DNA from: Bradyrhizobium oropedii
GTDB lineage: Bacteria; Pseudomonadota; Alphaproteobacteria; Rhizobiales; Xanthobacteraceae
Length of the DNA: 64,000 nucleotides
Assembly: GCF_020889685.1 (NCBI RefSeq)
Contig: NZ_JACMYO010000010.1
Coordinates: 20,278 to 84,277 of the forward strand
Reading direction: 5' to 3'
Translations under genes and position numbers: made by a program
The notes under the pieces: model-generated
The model's input: the letters and a program-made list of their open reading frames with translations, nothing else
Databases searched by the model: none
Told to the model about the DNA's origin: nothing
Part shown: one piece after another, positions 26,796 through 35,066 of the stretch
Numbering within the stretch: position 1 is the first letter of the stretch
Layout: every line of letters begins with the position of its first letter

Positions 26796-27701
26796 TCAGT
26801 CCCACAGGCCCCGGCTGACCATGTCCCCGCGTGTGGCACCTCCATCATCGAAGACCTGCTCGTCGAGCGACACCAGCAAGCTATCCCCGAATTTCCGGAA
26901 TTTGGTCGGAAAGAGCCTCTCCCGTTCCTGAACGTAGAGCCGAACCCGTTTTGGGACGTCGGCGCGATCTAGCGTGCCTGACAGCATGTCCTCGAAAATG
27001 CGGCTGACGATCTCGTCCACGTCCGTGACGTGGCCTGGGATCATGGCGCGTATTGCGTAGTAGTCGTTTGCTTGCTCGCGGCGCTTTGTCGTTGCCTGAT
27101 GTGACCGATAGAGAGACCACCGTAGCTTGAGTGCGCGGCTTATGCTGTCTGCGATGTGTTCCTTTACGAAGGAATCAAAGGCAGGGTCTGCTTTTCGAGC
27201 GCTATAGAGCTTATTGCTACTCACATACAGGCGGCGCTTCTTGCCGCGCAACCGCTTTCCAGTGATTTCGGAGATCGACTTTTTCGCTAGCAGCATCGAT
27301 TTAACGACCTGCAGTTCGTTCGCCTGTAACGGCCTGGCCTCGTGGTTCCTCATGTGATGACAAGTCCGGCAGTTACGAACCACCCAACCTCTGCTCACAT
27401 ACACGTAGGCGTCAGCAAGCGAGTGCCCCCTCTTGCAATGCGTCTGACTTTGTCGATCTCTCCCCTTTCGCTCGTTTGAGGCCTCCATATTAGCTGCCAA
27501 AAGCGGGAGAGCGACCTGGGCAAACTCTGGCTTGGCATCGCAGTAGCGATGAAATGATTGTCGATCAGTTATCCATTCACCGCGGATGCGTTGCTTACCT
27601 ATCCTCCCGCTACAAATCGCGTTGAGCGTCCTGCCAGTTCGCAAGGCTTGGATAATTCGAGCCGCAGTGTCATCCGACAATAACTTCATAGCTATCGCCA
27701 T
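26796..27701 (-). CDS. Putative DNA-binding protein with zinc-finger-like motif (301 aa)
   Basis: A 301-aa protein of unknown function. The first ~70 residues (LSDDTAARIIQALRTGRTLNAIC, then RIRGEWITDRQSFHRYCDAKPEFAQ) resemble the helix-turn-helix of terminase-small-subunit-like proteins. Near residue 88 is a compact C-x-R-G-H...C-x2-C cluster (CKRGHSL, NCRTCHHMRNH), like the zinc motif next to some phage HNH nucleases. No complete HNH is visible. Its GC content is visibly lower than the flanking backbone, which suggests separate origin. A homing-type endonuclease remnant or a regulator are both possible. Confidence 0.7.
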   Translation of the reverse strand: MAIAMKLLSDDTAARIIQALRTGRTLNAICSGRIGKQRIRGEWITDRQSFHRYCDAKPEFAQVALPLLAANMEASNERKGRDRQSQTHCKRGHSLADAYVYVSRGWVVRNCRTCHHMRNHEARPLQANELQVVKSMLLAKKSISEITGKRLRGKKRRLYVSSNKLYSARKADPAFDSFVKEHIADSISRALKLRWSLYRSHQATTKRREQANDYYAIRAMIPGHVTDVDEIVSRIFEDMLSGTLDRADVPKRVRLYVQERERLFPTKFRKFGDSLLVSLDEQVFDDGGATRGDMVSRGLWD

Positions 27702-27914
27702 TTCAGGGATCTCCGCGCGCGCGGAATTGCGCAGGCAGATGCGGCTCCTGAGTCGCGACCATGAAGCGGCAGAGCGACGAAATATTCTGGGCCGTTAGGT
27801 CAACGGCCCTGCTTCTCCCGACTCGCGCACGATACTTTCGGCTATCCGGGAACCTACGGGATTGCCCTCCACCAGTGGTTGCGCTTAGTAGCGGACGGCT
27901 GGGGAGGCCTTTTT

Positions 27915-28289
27915 ATGAGAAATTTGGGAATCGTGGCGCTCGCCGCCGCACTGGGCGGTTGTGCGTCGTCGGCGGCGGACATCACGCCGAACTACGTTTC
28001 GCCCGTCATCTATCAGTCCTACACGTGCCAGCAGCTCGCGCTCGAGGCGCAGGGCGTGTCTGCGCGTGCCGCGGCCCTCTCGGGTGCTCAGGACAGCCAG
28101 CGCACAAAGGACACGATCGCGACGACGGCCGCAGTCATCGTCTTTTGGCCGGCGGCGTTCCTGGTTGGTGGGGACAAGCAGACCGCCTCCGAGCTCGGTC
28201 AAATGAAGGGCCAGATGGTCGCGATCGAACAAGCCTCGATTGCCAAGAAGTGCAACATCCAGTTTCAGAATAAGCCGCCACCCGGGTGA
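27915..28289 (+). CDS. Small lipoprotein, 124 aa
   Basis: A signal peptide with lipobox (MRNLGIVALAAALGGC, Cys near residue 16) is followed by YVSPVIYQSYTCQQLALEAQ, a helical Ala/Gln-rich region, a hydrophobic span (TTAAVIVFWPAAFLVGG), and a C-terminal KMKGQ-like helix with a Cys. The ATG at 27915 has GGGGAGG upstream. Similar lipoproteins occur in Rhizobiales genomes, often near phage genes; the role is unknown. Confidence 0.75.
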   Translation: MRNLGIVALAAALGGCASSAADITPNYVSPVIYQSYTCQQLALEAQGVSARAAALSGAQDSQRTKDTIATTAAVIVFWPAAFLVGGDKQTASELGQMKGQMVAIEQASIAKKCNIQFQNKPPPG

Positions 28290-28409
28290 CGTCGCTCGGA
28301 TTGCTGCGCTGAGCCATCCACACCCACGACGCGCAGTAGCTCGCCGCGGTTCATGGCCTCAAGGGATTGATAATTTGCATCCGCTTCGCAGCCGCGGAAT
28401 CAATCGGGC

Positions 28410-28673
28410 ATGCCCTGGCGCCGCAAGCCCGCTCACTTCCTCCGCTACTGGTCCGGTCCGGTCGACCGCAACGCCGGCTTCAAGACCGTGCTGGTCTTCT
28501 GCGTCGGGTGCGACCACCACAACGGCCGGCTGAACCTCGCCGACCTTCCCGACTGGGATTGGTATGACATATCGGCGCACCTGAAGTGTACCGCCTGCGG
28601 CAAGGTCGGCTGGGTCGATACCCGGCTCGATTGGGGCGAGGTCGTCAACTTCGCGAAGGGTGTCTCGGGCTGA
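28410..28673 (+). CDS. Small zinc-ribbon-like protein, 87 aa
   Basis: An 87-aa soluble protein with two CxxC pairs (CVGC near residue 31 and CTAC near 60), a likely zinc ribbon. The rest is Trp/Asp-rich (LPDWDWYDIS, DTRLDWGEVVNF). It is the first of a plus-strand run of four small genes. A nucleic-acid-binding role is only a guess. Confidence 0.65.
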   Translation: MPWRRKPAHFLRYWSGPVDRNAGFKTVLVFCVGCDHHNGRLNLADLPDWDWYDISAHLKCTACGKVGWVDTRLDWGEVVNFAKGVSG

Positions 28674-28709
28674 TTCGCATATTCCCGTCGAGTGCTTATT
28701 CTCCCGGGT

Positions 28710-28916
28710 ATGCCGATCACCCGAAAGCCGCTCGAAATCCCGCCAGAGGTAGCCCGGCGGTTCGCCGAGAAGATGCGGCTGTTCCATGCCGAGGACAGCC
28801 CACTCAAGCGCGACGAGATCGCCGCAGATACCAGGCACCTGCTCCTCCAGCACATGCCGAAGGGCGCTAAGCTGCGGCTTGCCGATGTCCTCGAACTGTT
28901 CAAGCTGATGCGATGA
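28710..28916 (+). CDS. Hypothetical protein, 68 aa
   Basis: A short soluble, likely helical protein (MPITRKPLEIPPEVARRFAE ... GAKLRLADVLELFKLMR). The ATG at 28710 is preferred over one at 28692. Its stop overlaps the next start by 4 nt. No domain is recognised. Confidence 0.6.
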   Translation: MPITRKPLEIPPEVARRFAEKMRLFHAEDSPLKRDEIAADTRHLLLQHMPKGAKLRLADVLELFKLMR

Positions 28917-29062
28917 AAACAGTCTGGATCTACGTCAATACAAGCAAGCTCGTTGGCGACAAAGACCACCTGAAAGTCTTTGCCAGTGAAGACGCAGCCG
29001 AGACGTGGTTGCAGGAGAACGATCCGGAAGGGGTGGCATTCGAGTACGAGGTACTGGAGTGA
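28913..29062 (+). CDS. Small conserved hypothetical protein, 49 aa
   Basis: A 49-aa protein, MKTVWIYVNTSKLVGDKDHL followed by KVFASEDAAETWLQENDPEG and VAFEYEVLE. It looks like a compact beta-alpha-beta unit; I recognise this pattern from small rhizobial and phage-linked proteins without a function. It begins inside the stop of the 68-aa gene (ATGA), so coupled translation is likely. Confidence 0.7.
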   Translation: MKTVWIYVNTSKLVGDKDHLKVFASEDAAETWLQENDPEGVAFEYEVLE

Positions 29063-29160
29063 ACCGCATCGGCCGGCGCCGATCATCTGCATGTTGCTAA
29101 TTGCAGCGTTCGCCCTGACGTGGAATCTGATAGGCGGCTAAGAACTTTGGGGGAGCACAA

Positions 29161-29463
29161 ATGACCGAACGAACGCCGCTGAGCAACACGATAAGTGCCT
29201 TCAGCTTAATAATCGCAATGCTGGTCGAAAAACTCGAGGCCGCGAATGTCATGTCGCGCAGCGACTTCGCAGAGCACCTTCGGAAAAGTGCTGATGAGGC
29301 AGAGAGGCAAGCCCCTGATCATCTGAAGAACGACACCCGTCTGGATCTTCAGATTGCTCGCCTTGTGGCAAATCTGCTTGCGCAACCTGCGACGAAGCCT
29401 TGGGAGCCGGTTGTGATCGAAGGCGGTTTGAACGACGACGATCCAGAACCAAGTCAAGATTAA
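29161..29463 (+). CDS. Hypothetical protein, 100 aa
   Basis: A 100-aa protein with a good ribosome-binding site (GGGGGAG, 6 nt before ATG). The N-terminal half is amphipathic helix (TISAFSLIIAMLVEKLEAAN, FAEHLRKSADEAERQAPDHL) and the end is acidic. It is convergent with terL, 23 bp away. The function is unknown. Confidence 0.6.
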   Translation: MTERTPLSNTISAFSLIIAMLVEKLEAANVMSRSDFAEHLRKSADEAERQAPDHLKNDTRLDLQIARLVANLLAQPATKPWEPVVIEGGLNDDDPEPSQD

Positions 29464-29486
29464 ACCATTCTCCGATAACTCTCATC

Positions 29487-31061
29487 CTAAGCGTACCCCA
29501 TATCCGGATACTCAATCACCCGGTTGAACCCGGACAACCGCACATACGGCGACCCGTTCGGCTCAGAGAAGCACAGCGCCACAGCATCGCCCTCGTCCGG
29601 GCTCGGCATGCCCCGCTTCTTCATGTCGTCCTTGCTCTCGAGCATCAGCCGGCCGTCGCTGGTGTACTTGTAGCCGGGTCCGGTCAGATCGGCCTGCAGG
29701 CTGTCGCTGTCCGGCAGCGAGAAGTGAGAGCCTGACAGTGACTTCTTGAGGTTCGACCACATTTCAGCCCGCCGGTTTGCCGGACCACCGGATGCCTTGC
29801 CGCTGTCGTCCAATGGCGGCGGCTCGATCGGCTTCGATCCGAAGTTGACGCTGTTCAGGATGCCTGAGCCAAAGCTGCCGCCATAGCCCTGCTCCACCAG
29901 CCGGTCATAGATGCCGGCGCCGAGCCCGCCCACGTCGATGTTGACCTTGGCCGGCTTGTCCTCCCGCATGATGCTGGCAACCCAGCCCGCGACCTGCATG
30001 GTGTCCAGGCCGTGCCGCTTCTCGATCTTCTCGATGCAGCTGCCGCGGCGCCAGGCGATGGCCGTGCTGTCCGCCCCGAAGCGCGCAGGATCGACGCCCA
30101 GGATCAGCGGCCCTATTCCCTCCGTGGTCCCTGACTTGCGAGCTCGCAGCACCAGCTCGTGCGGGATGAAGCTGTCAAACTCCGACGCAAGGAATGCCTC
30201 ATCCGGCGTCAGCGGATACTCGCGCTTGAAATAGTTGATATCGCCCTTGTCGGCGATCTTGCAGCGGCGCCAGTAGATTTGCCCGGCATCGAGGCCGTGC
30301 AGCTCGGCAAGCTTCTTCTCTTCGCCGGTCATCTCGAAATCGTCGGGCACGGCCCTGCGATAGGTCGGATCCTCCGACCACGGCAGAAAGACCGCCTTGA
30401 AGCTGTTCTCGCCGGCCAGCGCCTTGCACCAGAACTGATGGAATTCATCACCAAACTGATTGCCCGTGGTCTCCACGATGATTTCCGTGTCCGGCAGATC
30501 GGGCACGGTTTCCATCAGCGCGGCCAGCTGCTCCTTCAGGTTCACCCAGAATGCAGCTTCCGACGCATGCAGCGCCTGCGCGGTTGACGATCGGCCGGCG
30601 CCGTCCTCCGTCGCGACCGAAACCAGGTAGCCGGAATCGATGTTTGCGAACTTCAGCTCTTCGGCGTTAGAGGCCCCCGTCGCCGGCCGCATGTCGTCCG
30701 GCATGTGATCGTGGAACCGTTTTACCAGACCGAACAAGTTGCGCGACGCCGGTTTCTCATGCGCCACGATCGCAGTCAGGAAACCGGGATTGCGGATCGT
30801 CTTGTGATAGTAGCGGCCCGCAACATAGGTGCTGACGCCTTCCTGCCGGGCCTTCAGGACGACAATCCGGACCATGCCGGTCGTCGCGCGCTGCTCTTCG
30901 ATGATCGCATGCAGCTTTTGCTGAACCGGGTTGAATTTGAACGGCACGAGACCGCCCGCCTTCGGCCTGATCTTCAGATGCGTTTCCGCGAAATACTCGA
31001 GATCTTCATCAAGCCGCTCGAAGTGATCGAGCGTCGCGGTGATCTGCTCCAGTGCGTTCAT
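29487..31061 (-). CDS. terL: Phage terminase large subunit (TerL)
   Basis: A 524-aa DNA-packaging motor protein. The N-terminal ATPase part has a modified Walker A (VVLKARQEGVSTYVAGR, ~residue 65-80), an ASEAAFW segment and ETTGNQFGDEFHQFW, a coupling-type motif. The C-terminal nuclease part shows RNase H-like acidic motifs: LGVDPARFGADSTAIAW, KVNIDVGGLGAGIYDRL and SPDEGDAVALCFS. Together they cover both enzyme halves at normal length. It is last in a coupled nine-gene operon, beginning inside the stop of the preceding small gene. No portal gene is adjacent, which is unusual. Confidence 0.92.
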   Translation of the reverse strand: MNALEQITATLDHFERLDEDLEYFAETHLKIRPKAGGLVPFKFNPVQQKLHAIIEEQRATTGMVRIVVLKARQEGVSTYVAGRYYHKTIRNPGFLTAIVAHEKPASRNLFGLVKRFHDHMPDDMRPATGASNAEELKFANIDSGYLVSVATEDGAGRSSTAQALHASEAAFWVNLKEQLAALMETVPDLPDTEIIVETTGNQFGDEFHQFWCKALAGENSFKAVFLPWSEDPTYRRAVPDDFEMTGEEKKLAELHGLDAGQIYWRRCKIADKGDINYFKREYPLTPDEAFLASEFDSFIPHELVLRARKSGTTEGIGPLILGVDPARFGADSTAIAWRRGSCIEKIEKRHGLDTMQVAGWVASIMREDKPAKVNIDVGGLGAGIYDRLVEQGYGGSFGSGILNSVNFGSKPIEPPPLDDSGKASGGPANRRAEMWSNLKKSLSGSHFSLPDSDSLQADLTGPGYKYTSDGRLMLESKDDMKKRGMPSPDEGDAVALCFSEPNGSPYVRLSGFNRVIEYPDMGYA

Positions 31062-31279
31062 TGAGCCGCCCGCAGCTCATCGAGCTTGCCCATGACATGC
31101 ATCGCCTGCGCGCAGGGACAGCCTATGGCGTTCCTCTCGATTTCCATGCGGATGACGCCGGCAGGGACACCCTCTCGCCCTACTCTCATCTCTGCGACGT
31201 GCCGATCAATGATCTCGTCGCATTCCTTCCGAATCTGAATGATCCGCTCTGCAAGGGACCGCGCTTTCCCGATCGCCAT
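31058..31279 (-). CDS. Phage-type hypothetical protein, 73 aa
   Basis: A 73-aa helical protein (ARSLAERIIQIRKECDEIID) with a CPC motif near the end (AIGCPCAQAMHVMGKLDEL). The ATG at 31279 follows AAGGAG at ~9 nt. It overlaps the upstream gene's end by 74 nt and terL by 4 nt. The place before terL could suggest a terminase small subunit, but nothing in the sequence confirms it. Confidence 0.6.
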   Translation of the reverse strand: MAIGKARSLAERIIQIRKECDEIIDRHVAEMRVGREGVPAGVIRMEIERNAIGCPCAQAMHVMGKLDELRAAQ

Positions 31280-31499
31280 TGGCTTCAATCTCCTTCAGTT
31301 TCTTGCGAGCTTTGGCGGCCTCTCTGAGAGCCTTGTGGATCGCCTGCTCGCGCTGCTTCTCGTGGAACGCAAAGTAGAGCTGCAAGTCACGCGGCAGTCG
31401 CAGAAACGCGGCCTTCATGTCCTTGCGCCATGAACGCGGCGGATCGACGATATCCGCGACCCGCGCATTTATCAGCGCTTCCAGGACCGGGATTGTCAT
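31206..31499 (-). CDS. Phage-type hypothetical protein, 97 aa
   Basis: A 97-aa basic protein. The middle (LPRDLQLYFAFHEKQREQAI) and a Lys/Arg/Ala helix (REAAKARKKLKEIEANGDRE) look DNA- or protein-binding. It starts inside the stop of the upstream gene (ATGA). Its C-terminal 25 codons overlap the next gene in another frame. The function is unknown. Confidence 0.6.
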   Translation of the reverse strand: MTIPVLEALINARVADIVDPPRSWRKDMKAAFLRLPRDLQLYFAFHEKQREQAIHKALREAAKARKKLKEIEANGDRESAVPCRADHSDSEGMRRDH

Positions 31500-31759
31500 C
31501 GACCAGCTTTCCGCAGCTTGTGGTGCAGATCCTGCATATCGGTATGAAACGACGTGAACTCGGCGTACTTCCGAAGGGACGTCTCGTCACTTTCAACACT
31601 CATCTGCCGAAACTCGCTGTCGACCTGATCCAGCATGTCGGCCCGTTTCTCGGGCCCAAACATCTTGAAGTCATCCAGCATCTCGGCAGTCGTTTTCTCC
31701 TGCCCCCGATTGCGAGACATGTCCCGGATGTCGTCAATGAAATTGCGGTTGTCGTTCAT
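31496..31759 (-). CDS. Phage-type hypothetical protein, 87 aa
   Basis: An 87-aa charged, helical protein (NDNRNFIDDIRDMSRNRGQE ... FGPEKRADMLDQVDSEFRQ). The ATG at 31759 forms a TGATG junction with the stop of the scaffold-like gene; a GTG one codon earlier is also possible. No domain is recognised. Confidence 0.6.
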   Translation of the reverse strand: MNDNRNFIDDIRDMSRNRGQEKTTAEMLDDFKMFGPEKRADMLDQVDSEFRQMSVESDETSLRKYAEFTSFHTDMQDLHHKLRKAGR

Positions 31760-33063
31760 CACCGTCCTCGCGCTTTGTTCTGTGCCAGATAAAGCTCATA
31801 TGCATCTTCCGGAGAGCCGGATGACGAAAGCCTGGCAGTCAGCGCCTGAATTGATTCCGCCGCGCGTGCCCCATTTGGAGCGGCGACGCCGGGCTTTTGC
31901 ACCTTCGGAACCGGCTTGCTTTCCGGCCTCGGCAATCCCGCCTTCTTCAGTGCGTCATACTTCGCCGCTTTCAATATGATCTCGCGCCCTTCCGCCGTCG
32001 AAAGCACAGGGTGCTGCCGGACGAAGTTGTACGCTTGATTGCGGCCAATGCCGTGATCATCGAGAAACGACACCAGCGCCTTGTTCGCCTCGGCCGCCCC
32101 GGCCTTGCCAAGCACCTGCTCGAGCCGAGCATCTTCGGCTCCGACATTTGCCTGAAACTGCTGCTCCGCCTGAACAGCCTGATGCTGCTGCCATTGCGTC
32201 TGCGCGATGCTCAACGTGTTGACACGCTCCGCAATGCTCATCGCTCGCTGCACACGTTGCGGATCGTGCTGGTGCAGGATCTGAAGGGCGGCGTCCCAGT
32301 TCTCCAACGGGATCTGCGCCAACTCGGGGAAGTGATCGACCAGACTTTGCTGCGCATAGCGATTGGCGGTTTCAATCGCGGTGGAGAGCTCCTGCCGCGT
32401 GGCATCGGCCCTGCCAATCTCGGCCTCGATCGCCTGCCGGACCTGCGGATGCTTCAGAGCTTTCGCGACCTCAGGATCCAGTCCGTCAACAGACGGCTCG
32501 GTGTCGCCGGCCTCTGGCTTTCCATCGGCTTCAACCGGCTTCGCTTCTGCATCGGCCGCTTTGGCGTCGGTGGGCTTGGCTTCGGCTTTCGCCTTCTCAG
32601 CGTTCGCCTGCACCTCGCCAAGGTCCAGACCGTAATAGGTTGCAATGTCAGGATTGCCGTTGATCCGCTCGGAGCGTGCGCGATCGACTTCCGCGGCGAT
32701 CTTCGCCAGCTCGGCAGCCTCGTTGGCCTCCGCTATCTCGGTTTCAACAGCTCTCAGATCAGATGCGGCTTGCTCGACGGTCTGCGCCAGGTTTTCGGGC
32801 GCACGGTTTCCCTCGGCGTCGAGCAGCACGATGTTCAGGATGTCCGGCTTCGGGTCACCCCACGTCTTCTGCGCCAAGGCGCGCAACGATTCTTCGTCCG
32901 AGGAATGCTCCCATGGGCGATCTTCGTCAGGATTGCCATCGGCCTGCACCGCGTCAGGCCGCGGGATAAAGCCCTGATCGATCTCGAGGCTATGAACCCC
33001 GAGCGTCTTTTCCGGAGAAATAAACTGGCCTGCCGCGTCGCGCGCCTGTTCACTGTCCGACAT
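31759..33063 (-). CDS. Scaffold-like phage protein, 434 aa
   Basis: A 434-aa acidic, Ala/Glu/Lys/Gln-rich protein with long predicted helices. The N-terminus (MSDSEQARDAAGQF) is disordered-looking. A low-complexity KAEAKPTDAKAADAEAKP stretch sits near residue 165. The C-terminal half (EVAKALKHPQVRQAIEAEIG ... GIGRNQAYNFVRQHPVL) is helical and ends with a DAYELYLAQNKARGR tail. This style is common in phage scaffolding proteins, but no protease or capsid part is seen. Start at 33063 shares one base with the tail-collar stop. Confidence 0.6.
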   Translation of the reverse strand: MSDSEQARDAAGQFISPEKTLGVHSLEIDQGFIPRPDAVQADGNPDEDRPWEHSSDEESLRALAQKTWGDPKPDILNIVLLDAEGNRAPENLAQTVEQAASDLRAVETEIAEANEAAELAKIAAEVDRARSERINGNPDIATYYGLDLGEVQANAEKAKAEAKPTDAKAADAEAKPVEADGKPEAGDTEPSVDGLDPEVAKALKHPQVRQAIEAEIGRADATRQELSTAIETANRYAQQSLVDHFPELAQIPLENWDAALQILHQHDPQRVQRAMSIAERVNTLSIAQTQWQQHQAVQAEQQFQANVGAEDARLEQVLGKAGAAEANKALVSFLDDHGIGRNQAYNFVRQHPVLSTAEGREIILKAAKYDALKKAGLPRPESKPVPKVQKPGVAAPNGARAAESIQALTARLSSSGSPEDAYELYLAQNKARGR

Positions 33064-34076
33064 CAGATGATCCTCAAGATGTAGTTGCAGCAAATCGTCG
33101 GTTGCACGATCGCGTGCGGGAGGCTGCCACCAGCCTGGAGCGTTGCGTTTGCAACGCTGTCACCGCTCGTGATCGAAATGCCGGTCGTCGCACTATTGAT
33201 GGTCGCTCCGGTGCCCCCGTTCACCGCGTTACCACCCCCACTCTGAAAAAAGTTGACGGTGTTGGCCGGCGCGTTACTGGTATGGGTGTGCCCAGGATCG
33301 GAAATGAAAACGCTGTGCCGATGCAGCGGCATTTCGTTGCTCGTCAAAAGATGATTGTCAGAGCCGCCAGCGAGGCCGAGTTGAGGACTTCCGAAATAGG
33401 TAGAACTCAAGCGACCGGCTGTCACACCACCCATGTTATCGACACCCGCCGCAACACGCCCGCGCTTGTCCGGCAGATTGAATGTGGTCGATCCGTCACC
33501 ACCGCCATATGTCGTGTTAACGAGTGAAAAAAGCGTCGCATACGTAGTGCGCGAGATCGCTTGCCCTACCGGGAAAACAAACGAACTATTTGGCGCCGTG
33601 GTTCCCCAATACTCAATGCAACCGGCAAGCGGGATGCTGTACGGACTGCCAAAAAATCCATGCAGATAGAATGCACCGTCCGTGTTGTTGTAGAGTGCGA
33701 GGTAAGGCGTCCCTTGGCTCAAGGTGCCACCAGGCACCTCCACACTCGGCGCCGATCGCAAGGGCTTCGCGCCCAACCCATCGACATTCAAGGTGCAAGT
33801 CCCGGTCTGTGTCGTATGTGGTGTGAAGGCGATAAGCTGGCCGGCAAGCCGAGTGAAATTGTCAAACTGCTGATTGGACGTGACAGTGTAGGCCGTGCTC
33901 GTTCCAGCTGTGACGATCGCGCCCGCAATGTCATCACGCCACTTCGCGGTGCTGGCCATCATGGCTCGAGCACTGTCATTGATAGAGGATGGAGCCTGCC
34001 CTTCAGCCCAATTGACCGTGCTGTCCTGGCTGGCGTTCGCGGCCGCCGTCTGAGACCAAAATGCGACGCCGGTCAT
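33063..34076 (-). CDS. Phage tail collar-domain protein
   Basis: A 337-aa tail tip/fibre protein. The N-terminal ~40 residues (VNWAEGQAPSSINDSARAMM) match the start of many tail fibre proteins. The collar domain has IEYWGTTAPNSSFVFPVGQA, TYATLFSLVNTTYGGGDGST and TFNLPDKRGRVAAGVDNMGG, then a receptor-type region with HRHSVFISDPGHTHT and the closing PTICCNYILRI. The ATG at 34076 overlaps the preceding stop by 4 nt. It is the only recognisable tail gene in the element. Confidence 0.88.
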   Translation of the reverse strand: MTGVAFWSQTAAANASQDSTVNWAEGQAPSSINDSARAMMASTAKWRDDIAGAIVTAGTSTAYTVTSNQQFDNFTRLAGQLIAFTPHTTQTGTCTLNVDGLGAKPLRSAPSVEVPGGTLSQGTPYLALYNNTDGAFYLHGFFGSPYSIPLAGCIEYWGTTAPNSSFVFPVGQAISRTTYATLFSLVNTTYGGGDGSTTFNLPDKRGRVAAGVDNMGGVTAGRLSSTYFGSPQLGLAGGSDNHLLTSNEMPLHRHSVFISDPGHTHTSNAPANTVNFFQSGGGNAVNGGTGATINSATTGISITSGDSVANATLQAGGSLPHAIVQPTICCNYILRII

Positions 34077-34444
34077 GCGTGCTCCATCGACTTCGGAACT
34101 ACCGGATAGGTCCTGATGACGCGCTCCCCATCCACGCGCAGGGGCAACGGTTTCAGACGCCAGTGCTGCGCAGCGTTGAACGGCTCGGTGTCTTCGTTTT
34201 CTACGGGAAACCATTCCCCGCGGTCATCCGGAAATGGCCGGTAAGACAAGATCGGCACCTCGTTGTGGATGACGACAGCACCATCGGCCACCAGCGCATA
34301 CTGAGTGTCAGCCACCGCAAAGCCCTCAGAGGCCAAGGCAGCGTCCGCCAGCGAGCGCATCAGCGTGCTCAGGTTGACGCCGCGGCGATCGGCCAAGGCC
34401 TTCAGCAGGTCTTCCCTGCCGTAGCGGAAGGTGATGTTGGCCAT
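34073..34444 (-). CDS. Phage-type hypothetical protein, 123 aa
   Basis: A 123-aa protein. The first 40 residues form helices (NITFRYGREDLLKALADRRG, LMRSLADAALASEGFA); the remainder is beta-rich (DGAVVIHNEVPILSYRPFPD ... RVDGERVIRTYPVVPKS). The C-terminal part may be a tail-associated chaperone- or assembly-like unit, given the neighbouring tail gene. The ATG at 34444 shares one base with the upstream stop. Confidence 0.6.
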   Translation of the reverse strand: MANITFRYGREDLLKALADRRGVNLSTLMRSLADAALASEGFAVADTQYALVADGAVVIHNEVPILSYRPFPDDRGEWFPVENEDTEPFNAAQHWRLKPLPLRVDGERVIRTYPVVPKSMEHA

Positions 34445-34731
34445 CAATAGATCTCCGTTACGCTCAGCGTCGCCGTGCTCGCCGTGATCGCGGCGACCTT
34501 CTGGCCAGGCGAGCAGATGAGGGCGAGCGGGAAGTTTGCGGGCAGCAGCGTGTCACCAGCCACTGCGGTAGGAGTGGCATCACCAATTCGGATGTTGCAG
34601 GCCGCAGTAGCGACCAGCAGCACCACCCGGGTCTGTGAGCCAAGCACGGTCGATGCCGCGCTGGTCGTCGTCACCGCGACGTTCTGGGACGCGCCTTGGC
34701 GCCCAACAGTCTCGATCGCCAACGCCGTCAT
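34444..34731 (-). CDS. Small beta-rich phage-type protein, 95 aa
   Basis: A 95-aa Thr/Ala/Val-rich protein without charged clusters (QNVAVTTTSAASTVLGSQTR, NIRIGDATPTAVAGDTLLPA). The composition and spacing fit a small phage structural or decoration protein. It starts within the stop of the upstream gene. No firm homology is known to me. Confidence 0.6.
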   Translation of the reverse strand: MTALAIETVGRQGASQNVAVTTTSAASTVLGSQTRVVLLVATAACNIRIGDATPTAVAGDTLLPANFPLALICSPGQKVAAITASTATLSVTEIY

Positions 34732-34895
34732 GACGCCCTGCCAGCCTCAACAGCCGGCATCGGCTTGTTGATCGTCCAGCCGCGCTGCTGCATCAGCTCG
34801 AGCACGGCCACGGCTTCGGAGTGGTTCAGCCGCACCAGCGGTGAATGCGTCTGCAGCATCAGCACCAGGTCGTTCAGATCGGCATCGGAGAGCAT
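34728..34895 (-). CDS. Small hypothetical protein, 55 aa
   Basis: A 55-aa helical protein (MLSDADLNDLVLMLQTHSPL ... SEAVAVLELMQQRGWTINKP). The ATG at 34895 follows AAAGGA by ~7 nt, better than an upstream TTG. It is first in the coupled operon that runs to terL, so its promoter should lie in 34896-35066. Confidence 0.6.
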   Translation of the reverse strand: MLSDADLNDLVLMLQTHSPLVRLNHSEAVAVLELMQQRGWTINKPMPAVEAGRAS

Positions 34896-35066
34896 CGAGG
34901 CATCCTTTCGCAATCAGATGCCTGCGACTGTGAGTCATTCGCTCGCTAAATGCATTGACAGTAATTACTCGAAATTCCGCTGTTTTCCGCATGTGCAGCA
35001 ACACGGACGGAACACGAACGATTCAAGCTATTGATTTTATTGAATGCCGAGCGGATTTCGCATCCG

